In this document: positions 34,046 through 42,655 of the stretch, one piece after another
Numbering within the stretch: the first letter of the stretch is position 1
How the letters are laid out: each line of letters opens with the position of its first letter
Assembly: GCF_947497045.1 (NCBI RefSeq)
Contig: NZ_CANMEU010000001.1
Span: forward strand, 124,001-188,000
DNA length: 64,000 nt
Source: an uncultured Tateyamaria sp.
GTDB taxonomy: Bacteria > Pseudomonadota > Alphaproteobacteria > Rhodobacterales > Rhodobacteraceae
Direction of reading: 5' to 3'
Notes under the pieces: generated by a model
What the model was told of the DNA's origin: nothing
What the model saw: the letters and a program-made list of their open reading frames with translations, nothing else
The model's database searches: none
Made by a program: the position numbers and the translations under genes

Positions 34046-34457
34046 CAAAGCGGGCGCGGTCTTGTCTGGTGCACGGCACAGATGGCACCAGTATAGGTCT
34101 GGTGAACCGTTTGCCAAAACCACCCTCAAACACCAACGGCTCGCTTTGGCGCGCAGTTCCACACGTCTTGATCACCATGCCAGCGCATTCTGAATAAACA
34201 CCCGTCACCGCGGGTGCCCAAGGTGAGGGGGCGCAGCTTGCCCGCCTGCCACACTTGACTCGCGTCGCGCTCTCCCCTAACCCGCGACCAACACCCGGAA
34301 GCATTACACTTCCGGTCCCTTGGGATTTGCCCGGGATCGCCCTCCGTCAGCGCGTTGCGCCCACGGGGGCAGTCTTCGTTTTGGCCTCGCCTTGGGAAAG
34401 CCACCGCCCGGCATTATCTGTCAGGCATACGTCAACGGTCGCAAAGGAGCATGGCCC
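34046..34457 (+). other. 412-bp non-coding leader region before ffh with hairpins
   Basis: No gene is supported here. Three hairpins are visible: CACCAG-N7-CTGGTG (34086-34104), CACCCG-N6-CGGGTG (34199-34216) and CCGGAAG-N7-CTTCCGG (34295-34315). I checked it for the conserved SRP RNA tetraloop region (GGAAGGAAGCAGCC-like) and do not find it, so it is not the 4.5S RNA. It may be a structured leader or hold a small RNA. Confidence 0.4.
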
Positions 34458-35957
34458 ATGTTTGAAAATCTATCCGAACGCCTCTCCGGGGTCTTTGACC
34501 GGCTGACGAAACAGGGTGCGCTGTCCGAGGATGATGTGAAAACCGCGCTGCGCGAGGTACGCGTGGCCCTTCTTGAGGCGGACGTATCGCTGCCCGTGGC
34601 CCGCGATTTCGTGAAGGCGGTGCAGGAACAGGCCACAGGCCAAGCGGTCACCAAGTCGATCACCCCCGGCCAACAGGTCGTCAAGATCGTCCATGACGCG
34701 CTGATCGACACCCTCAAGGGCGAAGGCGAACCCGGTGCACTGAAAATCGACAGCCCGCCCGCCCCGATCCTGATGGTCGGCCTGCAAGGGGGCGGCAAGA
34801 CAACCACCACCGCGAAACTGGCCAAACGGCTGACCGAACGGGATGGCAAGCGCGTGCTGATGGCCTCGCTCGACGTGAACCGCCCCGCAGCCATGGAACA
34901 ACTCGCCATTCTGGGTCATCAGATCGGCGTCGACACCCTGCCTATCGTCAAGGGCGAGGACCCCGTCGCCATCGCCAAGCGGGCCAAGACTCAGGCCAGC
35001 ATGGGCGGCTACGACGTCTACATGCTCGACACCGCCGGTCGCCTCTCCATCGACGAAGAGCTGATGGCGCAGGTCGAGGCCGTGCGCGATGTTGCCAACC
35101 CGCGCGAGACGATCCTCGTGGTTGACGGGCTGACAGGGCAGGACGCGGTGAACACCGCTCAGAACTTTGACGACCGGATCGGGATTTCGGGCGTCGTGCT
35201 GACCCGAATGGACGGGGACGGGCGCGGCGGTGCGGCCCTGTCTATGCGTGCGGTGACCGGCAAGCCGATCAAGTTCGTGGGTTTGGGCGAAAAGATGGAC
35301 GCCCTCGAAACCTTCGAGCCTGAGCGGATCGCAGGCCGAATCCTCGGCATGGGCGACATCGTGGCCCTCGTCGAAAAGGCGCAGGACACGATCGAGGCCG
35401 AACAGGCCGAGCGTATGATGAAGCGCATGGCCAAGGGTCAGTTCAACATGAACGACCTGCGCATGCAGCTGGAACAGATGCTCAAGATGGGCGGCATGGA
35501 AGGGATGATGGGCATGATGCCCGGCATGGGCAAGATGGCCAAACAGGTGCAGGATGCCGGCTTTGATGACAAGATCCTCAAGCAGCAGATCGCGATGATC
35601 GGCTCGATGACCAAGAAAGAACGCGCCAATCCGCAAATCCTGCAAGCCAGCCGCAAGAAGCGGATCGCGCGCGGCTCTGGGATGGAGGTCAGCGATCTCA
35701 ACAAACTGCTCAAGATGCACCGGCAGATGTCGGACATGATGAAAAAGCTCGGCAAGGGCAAAGGCGGGATGATGAAAAAGGCACTCGCGGGCATGATGGG
35801 CGGCAAGGGCGGGATGCCCGACATGGGCGGTATGGACCAGAAACAGCTCGAAGCAGCGGCCAAGCAACTGGGCGGCAAGATGCCCGGCGGTATGCCCGGT
35901 CTGGGCGGCGGCATGGGTCTGCCCTCCGGCCTGTCGGGGTTCGGCAAGAAAAAATGA
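34458..35957 (+). CDS. ffh: signal recognition particle protein Ffh
   Basis: The GTPase of the signal recognition particle, delivering membrane proteins with 4.5S RNA to FtsY. 499 residues. N domain first, then G domain with GLQGGGKTTTTAKLA (G1), DTAGRLSIDEELM (G3), TRMDGDGRGGAALS (G4 region) and GLGEKMDALETFEP; then the Met-rich M domain with SMTKKER and SRKKRIARGSGMEVSDLNKLLK. The C-tail is rich in Gly, Met and Lys. The ATG at 34458 follows AAAGGAG by 8 bases, which rules out the 46-codon upstream extension. Confidence 0.97.
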   Translation: MFENLSERLSGVFDRLTKQGALSEDDVKTALREVRVALLEADVSLPVARDFVKAVQEQATGQAVTKSITPGQQVVKIVHDALIDTLKGEGEPGALKIDSPPAPILMVGLQGGGKTTTTAKLAKRLTERDGKRVLMASLDVNRPAAMEQLAILGHQIGVDTLPIVKGEDPVAIAKRAKTQASMGGYDVYMLDTAGRLSIDEELMAQVEAVRDVANPRETILVVDGLTGQDAVNTAQNFDDRIGISGVVLTRMDGDGRGGAALSMRAVTGKPIKFVGLGEKMDALETFEPERIAGRILGMGDIVALVEKAQDTIEAEQAERMMKRMAKGQFNMNDLRMQLEQMLKMGGMEGMMGMMPGMGKMAKQVQDAGFDDKILKQQIAMIGSMTKKERANPQILQASRKKRIARGSGMEVSDLNKLLKMHRQMSDMMKKLGKGKGGMMKKALAGMMGGKGGMPDMGGMDQKQLEAAAKQLGGKMPGGMPGLGGGMGLPSGLSGFGKKK

Positions 35958-36286
35958 TCACCGCACTGATCACATATGTGATCGACCCCACCAGGGTCGA
36001 GGCGTTCGAGGTCTATGCGAAGGCGTGGATTCACCTCGTGAACCGGATGGGGGGCACCCATCACGGCTATTTCCTGCCGCATGAGGGGGCGAATAACAAA
36101 GCATGGGCGATGTTCTCCTTCCCCTCGCTGGCAGCCTACGAGACCTATAGGCACGCCATGGCCGAAGACGCCGAGTGCCAGCGCACCTATGACCACGCCG
36201 TAAAAACCAAGTGCATTCTCAGCTATGAGCGCACCTTTACCCGGCCCGTCCTGAACGGCGCGTCGGTCGAGGATCTTGGCCTGTGA
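35954..36286 (+). CDS. NIPSNAP family protein
   Basis: A 110-residue protein of the ferredoxin-like NIPSNAP/Dabb superfamily: MITALITYVIDPTRVEAFEVYAKAWIHLVNRMGGTHHGYFLPHEGANNKAWAMFSFPSLAAYETYR. Function is unknown in bacteria. It overlaps the ffh stop by 4 bases (ATGA) and the next GNAT start by 4 bases, so it is within a coupled run. Confidence 0.83.
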   Translation: MITALITYVIDPTRVEAFEVYAKAWIHLVNRMGGTHHGYFLPHEGANNKAWAMFSFPSLAAYETYRHAMAEDAECQRTYDHAVKTKCILSYERTFTRPVLNGASVEDLGL

Positions 36287-36795
36287 TCCCGACGCTCATC
36301 ACCGACAGACTGACGCTGCGCGCGCCACAACGGCGCGACTTTGACGGCTATGCCGCGATGCTGGCCGATCCGCGGACAGGCTACATGGGCGGACCATTCA
36401 GCCGCGCGCAGGCCTGGGCCGAGTTCAATCAGATTGTCGCCGCCTGGCATCTCGACGGGTTTGGCGGCTGGATCATTGTGGATGCACACGACACCCTGCT
36501 CGGTGAAATCTTCATCACACAAAACCAGCACTTCCCCGAACCCGAAATGGGGTGGACCCTGACGCCCGATGCAGAAGGGTACGGCTACGCACAAGAGGCC
36601 GGACGGGCCGTGCTCCATTGGTACTGGTCCAACACGGCGGCAACCACACTGGTCAGCTATGTGACACCCACCAACACACGGTCCGCCAAACTGGCCCAAA
36701 AACTTGGCGCACAAGTCGACGATCACGCCCAACGCCCCACAGGCGAAACCGCACAGGAAACAACGGTCTACCGGCACATGCGAGGTGCCGCATGA
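36283..36795 (+). CDS. GNAT-family N-acetyltransferase (RimJ/RimL-like)
   Basis: 170 residues. PTLITDRLTLRAPQRRDFDGYAAML is the usual RimJ/RimL-like start; the acetyl-CoA loop region is PDAEGYGYAQEAGRAVLHWYW, which shows a reduced Q/RxxGxG/A motif (EGYGYA). Later VTPTNTRSAKLAQKLG is typical. The GTG start overlaps the NIPSNAP stop. It is a paralogue of the next gene (same layout: R-M-GGP segment), suggesting local duplication. Confidence 0.87.
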   Translation: MIPTLITDRLTLRAPQRRDFDGYAAMLADPRTGYMGGPFSRAQAWAEFNQIVAAWHLDGFGGWIIVDAHDTLLGEIFITQNQHFPEPEMGWTLTPDAEGYGYAQEAGRAVLHWYWSNTAATTLVSYVTPTNTRSAKLAQKLGAQVDDHAQRPTGETAQETTVYRHMRGAA

Positions 36796-36856
36796 TCGCT
36801 TCATCTTGCCAAATAAACTCCCCCCGGAGGGCCGATCCGCCACAAGGGACAACGCC

Positions 36857-37459
36857 ATGACCCTGTCGCGCATCCCAACACTGGAAACCAGGCGGCTGTC
36901 ACTGCGCGGCCCACAGCCCGAGGATTACCCGGACTTCAAGGCGACCTTTGCCTCTTACCGATCGCGGTTCATGGGCGGGCCGCTCAATGCGTATGAGGCA
37001 TGGATGCTTTATGCAGCCGAGATCGGGCACTGGGATATCCGGGGCTTTGGGATGTGGATGATCCACGACCGGGATACGGACGAAACCTACGGCATGGCGG
37101 GGGGCTGGCAACCTGCCAAATGGCCCGAGCGCGAAATCGCCTGGATCATCTGGCCAGACAAGGCGGGCAAGGGCTACGCGCTTGAGGCGACGCATGCGGT
37201 GCGTAAGCACTACTATGCGAACGGATGGGACACCGCCGTCAGCTATATCGACCCCAAAAACCTCGACAGCATCCGGCTGGCCGAACGGCTTGGGGCCACG
37301 AAGGACGCGCAGGCCGCAACCATCGACGGCTCGGACGCTGTCTACCGCCACCCAAGCCCTGCGGCCCTCGCAGACAGCCAGCTGGCGCACGGGATCGAAA
37401 TGGAAATCGGGCACTACGCCAATCCAATGTTCAAACCGAAAGGATGGGCCCTTGACTGA
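36857..37459 (+). CDS. GNAT-family N-acetyltransferase
   Basis: 200 residues. It shares TLETRRLSLRGPQPEDYPDFKATFASYRSRFMGGPLNAYEAWMLYAAEIGHWDIRGFGMWMI with the preceding paralogue, and has EIAWIIWPDKAGKGYALEATHAVRKHYYANGW at the CoA-binding loop, followed by YIDPKNLDSIRLAERLGA. ATG 36857 follows AAGGGAC. Its 3' end overlaps the chorismate mutase TTG by 8 bases. The substrate is unknown. Confidence 0.87.
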   Translation: MTLSRIPTLETRRLSLRGPQPEDYPDFKATFASYRSRFMGGPLNAYEAWMLYAAEIGHWDIRGFGMWMIHDRDTDETYGMAGGWQPAKWPEREIAWIIWPDKAGKGYALEATHAVRKHYYANGWDTAVSYIDPKNLDSIRLAERLGATKDAQAATIDGSDAVYRHPSPAALADSQLAHGIEMEIGHYANPMFKPKGWALD

Positions 37460-37748
37460 CGCAACCACCCGCGCCGCCGAGGTGCTCAGGGAACACCGCA
37501 AAAGCATCGACCGGCTCGATGCGGTCCTCGTCTACACCCTAGGCGAGCGGTTCAAACACACGCAGGCCGTGGGGAAACTCAAGGCTGCACACGACCTTCC
37601 ACCGTCCGATCCGACCCGTGAACGGGACCAGATCGCGCGGCTCGAAGCTATGGCGACCGAGGCCGATCTCGACCCCGAATTTGCCAAGAAGTTCCTGAAC
37701 TTCATCATCGCTGAAGTCATTCAGCACCACAAAAGTCACCAATCGTAA
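37452..37748 (+). CDS. chorismate mutase (AroQ type)
   Basis: 98 residues. It converts chorismate to prephenate for Phe and Tyr synthesis. The AroQ helical fold is indicated by VLREHRKSIDRLDAVLVYTLGERFKHTQAVGKLKAAHDLPPSDPTRERDQIARLEAMATEADLDPEFAKKFLNFIIAEVIQHHK; Arg11-like (REHRKSIDRLD), K (VGKLK), and the E-x-x-I-x-H helix are recognisable. The TTG start follows AAAGGA by 7 bases and overlaps the GNAT stop. A hairpin follows the stop, then rpsP. Confidence 0.9.
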   Translation: MTDATTRAAEVLREHRKSIDRLDAVLVYTLGERFKHTQAVGKLKAAHDLPPSDPTRERDQIARLEAMATEADLDPEFAKKFLNFIIAEVIQHHKSHQS

Positions 37749-37767
37749 GGCGGGGGTGTCCCCCGCC
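37749..37767 (+). promoter_or_regulatory. perfect hairpin between chorismate mutase and rpsP
   Basis: GGCGGGGG-TGT-CCCCCGCC begins immediately after the TAA stop, 30 bases before the S16 start. There is no T tract, so it could be an attenuator, a processing signal or an mRNA stability element rather than a terminator. Confidence 0.5.
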
Positions 37768-37796
37768 AAGCTCAAGCAATCAAAAGGAATTACAAC

Positions 37797-38180
37797 ATGT
37801 CTATGAAAATTCGTCTGGCCCGTGGTGGGTCCAAGAAACGCCCCTTCTATCGCATCGTCGCCGCCGACAGCCGCATGCCCCGCGATGGGCGCTACATCGA
37901 GAAACTTGGCACCTACAACCCTCTGCTGCCCAAAGACAGCGAAGAGCGCGTGAAGATGAACATGGAGCGTGTGCAATACTGGCTCGGCGAGGGCGCACAG
38001 CCCACAGACCGGATCGCGCGCATGCTCGAAGCCGCTGACGTGCTGCCCAAGAAAGAGCGCGCCAACCTGAAAAAAGGCGCACCCGGCAAAAAGGCACAGG
38101 AACGCGCGGAAGAAAAAGCCGCCAAGGCAGCCGCAGCCGCCGAAGCCGCAGCCGCCCCTGCCGAAGAAACCACAGAGTAA
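37797..38180 (+). CDS. rpsP: 30S ribosomal protein S16
   Basis: 127 residues; the S16 core [45 protein letters not shown] is followed by [38 protein letters not shown] and an Ala/Glu/Lys-rich C-terminal extension common in alphaproteobacteria. AAAGGAATTACAAC supplies the ribosome site. Confidence 0.97.
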   Translation: MSMKIRLARGGSKKRPFYRIVAADSRMPRDGRYIEKLGTYNPLLPKDSEERVKMNMERVQYWLGEGAQPTDRIARMLEAADVLPKKERANLKKGAPGKKAQERAEEKAAKAAAAAEAAAAPAEETTE

Positions 38181-38194
38181 GCAGGACACGCGCG

Positions 38195-38824
38195 GTGGAT
38201 GCCTTTTCCCAAGACTTCCGCCGCGACCTTGCCGATCTTATGGCATGGCGGCGCGATGTGCGCCGCTTTCGCATCGATCCCGTGGACGAGGCAGTGCTGA
38301 TGCGCTGCCTCGACACGTTTCAACTGGCCCCATCGGTGGGTCTGTCCGAACCCTGGCGCGTGATCCGGGTACAAAGCACACAGGCCCGCGCCGCCGCGCT
38401 TGACAATTATCGCACCGCGAATGCCGATGCGCTCGCCGGCTATGACGGCGATCAGACCGCCAAATACAGTCAACTCAAACTCTCGGGCATGGAACAGGCC
38501 CCCGAACATGTCGTGGTATTTTGTGATGACGCTACCCCCAAAGGGCATGGGCTAGGCGCGGGCACCATGCCCGAAATGCGGCGCTATTCAGTGGTGGGGG
38601 CAATTACGCTGATGTGGCTCACCGCGCGGGCCGAAGGGTTGGGCATGGGCTGGGTGTCGATCCTTGATCCCGACCGGCTGACCCGCGATCTTGGTGTGCC
38701 GGGCACATGGTCGCTGGTTGCCTATCTCTGCATCGGCTGGCCTGAAACCACATCGCAAACACCCGAGCTTGAGACCAAAGGCTGGGAAGACCGTCGCGGC
38801 TCGGTTCCGATTGAGATCCGCTAA
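38195..38824 (+). CDS. bluB: 5,6-dimethylbenzimidazole synthase BluB
   Basis: BluB cannibalises FMNH2 to make the lower ligand of vitamin B12. 209 residues of the nitroreductase fold: LADLMAWRRDVRRFRIDPVDEAVLMRCLDTFQLAPSVGLSEPWRVIRVQS, then the BluB-typical YSVVGAITLMWLTARAEGLGMGWVSILDPDRL and LVAYLCIGWP. GTG 38195 is the start used. With cobC and cbiB at 17-19 kb it supports B12 synthesis in this organism. Its position between rpsP and rimM is unusual. Confidence 0.93.
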   Translation: MDAFSQDFRRDLADLMAWRRDVRRFRIDPVDEAVLMRCLDTFQLAPSVGLSEPWRVIRVQSTQARAAALDNYRTANADALAGYDGDQTAKYSQLKLSGMEQAPEHVVVFCDDATPKGHGLGAGTMPEMRRYSVVGAITLMWLTARAEGLGMGWVSILDPDRLTRDLGVPGTWSLVAYLCIGWPETTSQTPELETKGWEDRRGSVPIEIR

Positions 38825-39138
38825 CCGGCCGAGATTTTCAGCCCAGCCACCCCGGCCACGATGGCCAGCGCCGACAACATCTTGAGAGGGGTCAGCGCCT
38901 CGCCCAGAAACACGTATCCCAACGCCACGGTGCCAAGTGTGCCCACCGCCGTCCAGATCGGATAGGCCACACTGACGGGCAAGTCGCGCAAGGCCAGCGT
39001 CAGAAAGCCAATCCCCGCGATCACCGCAACAGCCGTGATCAGGCTGGCGCGCAGGTTGGTGAACCCTTCGGAATATTTCATCGACATTGCGAAGGTGACT
39101 TCGAACACAGCTGCGAGCCCCAGATAAAACCATGCCAT
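38821..39138 (-). CDS. small multidrug resistance (SMR) family transporter
   Basis: 105 residues, four membrane helices. MAWFYLGLAAVFEVTFAMSMKYSEGFTNLRASLITAVAVIAGIGFLTLALRDLPVSVAYPIWTAVGTLGTVALGYVFLGEALTPLKMLSALAIVAGVAGLKIS is the EmrE/SugE pattern, with the essential Glu in FEVTFA of helix 1. Substrate (guanidinium-like or drug) is unknown. It overlaps the end of bluB (convergent) by 4 bases. Confidence 0.92.
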   Translation of the reverse strand: MAWFYLGLAAVFEVTFAMSMKYSEGFTNLRASLITAVAVIAGIGFLTLALRDLPVSVAYPIWTAVGTLGTVALGYVFLGEALTPLKMLSALAIVAGVAGLKISAG

Positions 39139-39252
39139 CGCCGACCTTCTCCTACAATTGGAACCAAGTGGTTCAGAATTAAAGCGGACACGGCGAAGAG
39201 ACAAGCCCCCAATGTGCCGGGGGCCAGAATCGCCCCTGCCCCCGGCCTTGGA

Positions 39253-39714
39253 TCAAGTCAGCGTCTTGATGAACGTGACTTTGTCTTCGTCCGGGCCGAA
39301 GAACCCCGGGATCGTTGCGACATGTGTGCATCCCCGCGCCGCATAGAACCGGCGGGCGCGGGTCTGATCATCGGTCTGGGTCGTGTCGATAACCAGCAAC
39401 CGAGCCTCATTCAGTGCAGCCTCGACGGCAGCCAGCAACGCGGTGCCCGCCCCCGATCCGTGCAAGGCGGGGTCCGTGGCGATGGCGCGCAGGTTCCACG
39501 TGCCTTGGGTCATCGGCTCTGATTGTGCAAAGGCGAACCCGACGGGCGTGGCATCCTTGCACACCACTCGCCAGATATCCTCGCCTTCCCCCTTGAGTGC
39601 GGGGGCCATCATGTCACCCAACATCTCACCGGGAAACAGCGTCGCATCAGCGATCGCTGCAAGGGCAGGAATGTCGGAGGTGCGTGCATCACGCGTTTCG
39701 TATAGGTCTGGCAT
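39253..39714 (-). CDS. GNAT-family N-acetyltransferase
   Basis: 153 residues. Acetyl-CoA loop: LRAIATDPALHGSGAGTALLAAVEAAL, matching RxxGxGxxLL with HGSGAG; later TRARRFYAARGCTHVATIPGFF. AGAGGATGGCC precedes ATG 39714. It appears isolated on the minus strand within a plus-strand operon region. Confidence 0.88.
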   Translation of the reverse strand: MPDLYETRDARTSDIPALAAIADATLFPGEMLGDMMAPALKGEGEDIWRVVCKDATPVGFAFAQSEPMTQGTWNLRAIATDPALHGSGAGTALLAAVEAALNEARLLVIDTTQTDDQTRARRFYAARGCTHVATIPGFFGPDEDKVTFIKTLT

Positions 39715-40014
39715 TGGCCATCCTCTTGATAAGTTACGTCATTTCAGAAATGTTGCGGCCATTCGGCCAGCCTGTCGCTCGGGCACACAAACAGCGCCGC
39801 TCAAGCAGCCATCTGTCATCCTCAACGCCATCTGGTCTTAGATGGCTGGGCAGGTGCCCAACGTCACAAACATGAATACTCCGATGCCACACCCCATGGT
39901 GCAGCGCACGTTCAGGGTCGCGCAACAGCGCCGACGTTGCAACCCTGCTCTGGACAAGCCCCCCGTTGGTGGCCCAAATGCACAGGCTCGTCTCCGCCAT
40001 ATCAAAGGGCGCTC
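39715..40014. other. intergenic region, hairpin only
   Basis: No gene supported. A hairpin GCCATCT-GGTCTT-AGATGGC lies at 39827-39846. The left end should hold the promoter of the divergent GNAT gene and the right end a promoter for the following unit. Confidence 0.4.
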
Positions 40015-40152
40015 ATGTTCGGTCTGTTTCGCACTGCAATCCTTGTTCTGATCGCCTTTTTGGCGGGATTGATGTTCGAACGCAGCGGAGTGGCAGATGC
40101 CTGCGACGGGATGGGCGGGATCATGCGCGAAGGAATGTGCTGGGATGAGTGA
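40015..40152 (+). CDS. 45-residue membrane peptide upstream of rimM
   Basis: [25 protein letters not shown] forms one membrane helix, followed by [20 protein letters not shown] with two Cys residues. AAGGG stands 6 bases ahead of the ATG, and the stop overlaps the rimM start (ATG at 40145, stop 40150-40152). Single-pass microprotein, function unknown; not part of any family I recognise. Confidence 0.7.
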   Translation: MFGLFRTAILVLIAFLAGLMFERSGVADACDGMGGIMREGMCWDE

Positions 40153-40651
40153 AGGGCGGATTTGTGTCGGGGCCATCAGTGGTGCCTACGGGGTGCAAGG
40201 CGAAGTGCGGATCAAATCCTTCTGCGCCCAACCTGACGATATCGAAACCTACAGCCCTCTCACCACCGAAGACGGCACACGCAGCTTCGCGCTGGCCCTG
40301 ATCCGCCCCATGAAAAACGGCTTTGTCGCGCGGATCGCAGATGTGGCGACCAAGGAACAGGCCGACGCGCTCAAGGGTGTGCAACTGTTTGCGGCCCGCG
40401 ATCAACTGCCCCACCTTCCGGATGATGAGTACTATTATACCGACCTTGTCGGGATCGAGGTGTTTGACACAGGCGGTACGTCCCTTGGGCATGTGAAATC
40501 CGTGCAGAACCACGGGGCCGCTGATCTGCTCGAAATTCACCGGGCTGATGCAACGGCCACCGTATTGCTGCCCTTTACCCAAGCCGCCGTGCCCACCGTC
40601 GACCTGGGCAGCCGCCGCATCATCGCTGACCCGCCCGAGGGCTTGTTCTAA
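40145..40651 (+). CDS. rimM: ribosome maturation factor RimM
   Basis: RimM (168 residues) assists late assembly of the 30S head with S19. [22 protein letters not shown] is the N-terminal hallmark; [61 protein letters not shown] and the PRC-barrel part [35 protein letters not shown] follow. The start overlaps the microprotein stop by 8 bases. Confidence 0.95.
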   Translation: MSEGRICVGAISGAYGVQGEVRIKSFCAQPDDIETYSPLTTEDGTRSFALALIRPMKNGFVARIADVATKEQADALKGVQLFAARDQLPHLPDDEYYYTDLVGIEVFDTGGTSLGHVKSVQNHGAADLLEIHRADATATVLLPFTQAAVPTVDLGSRRIIADPPEGLF

Positions 40652-40682
40652 CGCCCCTCCCAAGACAGGACAGCACGCGCCC

Positions 40683-41480
40683 ATGACCACGCCCGACCCA
40701 AAGCACAAATCCCACGGACGCAAATCCATTCGCCCGACGCTCAAGCCCGCGTCGTTGATGGACGAAACGCCCGATCTGGTCGGCATCTGGCAGGCGCGGG
40801 TCATAACCTTGTTTCCCGACACCTTCCCCGGTGTGCTTGGGGCCTCATTGACGGGCAAGGCGCTGCAAGAGGGCAAGTGGCAGCTCCACACCCATAACCT
40901 GCGCGCGCATGGGATCGGCAAACACCGCAACGTCGACGACACACCCGCAGGGGGCGGCGCGGGCATGGTGCTGCGCGCCGATGTGGTGGGTGCAGCGTTG
41001 GCCGAGGCGCAGGCCCACGCCCGCGGACGCTGGCCGATCCTCTATATGTCGCCGCGGGGCCGCCCCTTTGATCAGGTGATGGCCCGCGATCTGGCCCGCT
41101 GTGATGGGGTGACGATGCTGTGCGGACGGTTCGAGGGCGTGGACGAACGGGTGCTGGAGCAATTTGAGGTCACCGAAGTCTCCATCGGCGATTTCGTGAT
41201 GACTGGCGGCGAGATCGCAGCCCAGGCAATGCTGGATGCCACCGTGCGCCTGCTGCCCGGTGTGCTTGGCAATGCAGAAAGCGCGGTTGAGGAAAGTCAC
41301 TCAAACGGGTTGCTCGAACACCCGCAATACACCCGGCCCGCCACATGGGAAGGGCGGGACATTCCCGAGGTGCTGATATCTGGCAATCACGGCAAGATCA
41401 AAGCCTGGCGGCAAGAGCAATCCGAAGACCTGACGCGCACCCGCCGCCCAGACCTGTGGGCCAAACGCCCCACAAAATGA
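40683..41480 (+). CDS. trmD: tRNA (guanine-N1)-methyltransferase TrmD
   Basis: TrmD makes m1G37 in tRNA, which prevents frameshifting. 265 residues: WQARVITLFPDTFPGVLGASLTGKALQEG, DDTPAGGGAGMVLRADVVG, YMSPRGRPFDQ, and the SPOUT trefoil knot LCGRFEGVDERVLEQFEVTEVSIGDFVMTGGE AAA. ATG 40683 gives about 30 extra residues before the conserved part; MDETPDL (40758) is an alternative start. It lies 31 bases after rimM. Confidence 0.95.
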   Translation: MTTPDPKHKSHGRKSIRPTLKPASLMDETPDLVGIWQARVITLFPDTFPGVLGASLTGKALQEGKWQLHTHNLRAHGIGKHRNVDDTPAGGGAGMVLRADVVGAALAEAQAHARGRWPILYMSPRGRPFDQVMARDLARCDGVTMLCGRFEGVDERVLEQFEVTEVSIGDFVMTGGEIAAQAMLDATVRLLPGVLGNAESAVEESHSNGLLEHPQYTRPATWEGRDIPEVLISGNHGKIKAWRQEQSEDLTRTRRPDLWAKRPTK

Positions 41481-41550
41481 TCCGCAGGCCCCGTCCATAG
41501 TTCCGCCCCATTTGGCTTGTATCCCGGTGCCACCAAATCAAAGGTGACTT

Positions 41551-42018
41551 ATGACAACGGACACAACAGATACCCCTCAACCTACCCGTCCCCGCATGGG
41601 CATTGCAGGATTTGTGCTGGGTGGGTTGGCGTTGCTTGTCGTTGTGATCAGCTTTGTCGGCGGGCCATTCGCACCCCAGAATACGGTTGGCGTGACCTTG
41701 GGCGACATCGCAGCCGAGGCGGGCAAGGCAACCTTGCGCAATTGGCTGGGGATGGAACAACCCGGCCCCGAACCGGTCCCGTGGACGATTGATCGCACAT
41801 TGTGGCTGATCGGCGTAGTGCTGGGCGTCATTGCGACACTGTGTGGCGCAGCCGCGCTGTTGCTGCGTGAACGGCGCGACATCGCGCTTTGGGCGCTTGG
41901 GCTCGGGATCAGTGCGGTGGCGCTGCAATTCGTCGCTTCGGCCTTGATGCTGATCGTCGGGGCGATGATCCTCTGCGCATTGATCTACAGCTTTGGTGAC
42001 TTTCTGAGCTTCGGCTAA
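41551..42018 (+). CDS. multi-pass membrane protein of unknown function
   Basis: 155 residues. After a Thr/Pro-rich tail, hydrophobic segments run about residues 16-37 (MGIAGFVLGGLALLVVVISFVGG), 82-103 (LWLIGVVLGVIATLCGAAALLL), 110-131 and 132-151. A short DUF4190-like pattern at the start is possible. It sits between trmD and rplS and is on the same strand; I cannot assign a role. Confidence 0.65.
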   Translation: MTTDTTDTPQPTRPRMGIAGFVLGGLALLVVVISFVGGPFAPQNTVGVTLGDIAAEAGKATLRNWLGMEQPGPEPVPWTIDRTLWLIGVVLGVIATLCGAAALLLRERRDIALWALGLGISAVALQFVASALMLIVGAMILCALIYSFGDFLSFG

Positions 42019-42268
42019 AGTCCGCTTGATCGACACGCCGATCTCTCCTATACCCCGCCCATTCCGACTCGCGGTTTTGCCCGGTTCGGACCTGTTGTGC
42101 TGTGATGCCTTCTTCGGCATGATCAGACGGTGCGACAGGAACAGCAAGGAAATGACGACCCCACCTCCTGCGGGCGCAGATTGCGGACCCGATGAAGGCA
42201 CGAGAGCTCTGGGGCGCGCACACAAACCTTCGTGGGCCAAACCACGAGCATAATAGGAGAGATCGTCA
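42019..42268 (+). other. non-coding leader of rplS
   Basis: 250 bases without a supported gene; a 75-codon open frame at 42026 has no ribosome site or recognisable product. A hairpin ATGCC-TTCTTC-GGCAT is present at about 42106-42121, and AGGAGAG lies before the L19 ATG. It could be a structured ribosomal protein leader. Confidence 0.45.
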
Positions 42269-42655
42269 ATGGACGTGATCGCACAAATCGAGGCGGAGCA
42301 AATTGCCGCCCTCGGGGCTGATATCCCCGATTTCAAAGCCGGTGACACCATCCGCGTCGGCTTCAAAGTGACCGAGGGCACCCGCACCCGGGTCCAGAAC
42401 TACGAAGGCGTCTGCATCGCACGCAACAACGGCCACGGCATCGCCGGCTCGTTCACCGTGCGCAAGATTTCCTTTGGTGAAGGCGTGGAACGTGTGTTCC
42501 CGCTCTATTCGACAAACATCGACAGCATCACCGTGGTCCGCCGCGGTCGCGTGCGTCGCGCCAAGCTTTATTACCTGCGCTCGCGTCGCGGCAAATCCGC
42601 CCGGATCGCAGAAGTTACAAACTACAAACCCAAGTCCGAAGGAGCCAAGGCATGA
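42269..42655 (+). CDS. rplS: 50S ribosomal protein L19
   Basis: 128 residues with the L19 core [108 protein letters not shown] supplies the ribosome site. It overlaps rpmE by 4 bases. Confidence 0.97.
   Translation: MDVIAQIEAEQIAALGADIPDFKAGDTIRVGFKVTEGTRTRVQNYEGVCIARNNGHGIAGSFTVRKISFGEGVERVFPLYSTNIDSITVVRRGRVRRAKLYYLRSRRGKSARIAEVTNYKPKSEGAKA

Noticed and set aside
34046-34457. SRP (4.5S) RNA gene upstream of ffh
   Set aside because: The conserved GGAAGGAAGCAGCC-type tetraloop and helix are absent.
36283-37459. The two GNAT genes as a toxin-antitoxin pair
   Set aside because: No small DNA-binding antitoxin is adjacent; they look like paralogous housekeeping acetyltransferases.
42026-42253. 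75-codon open frame before rplS
   Set aside because: No ribosome site, no recognisable product, and it lies in a likely ribosomal protein leader.
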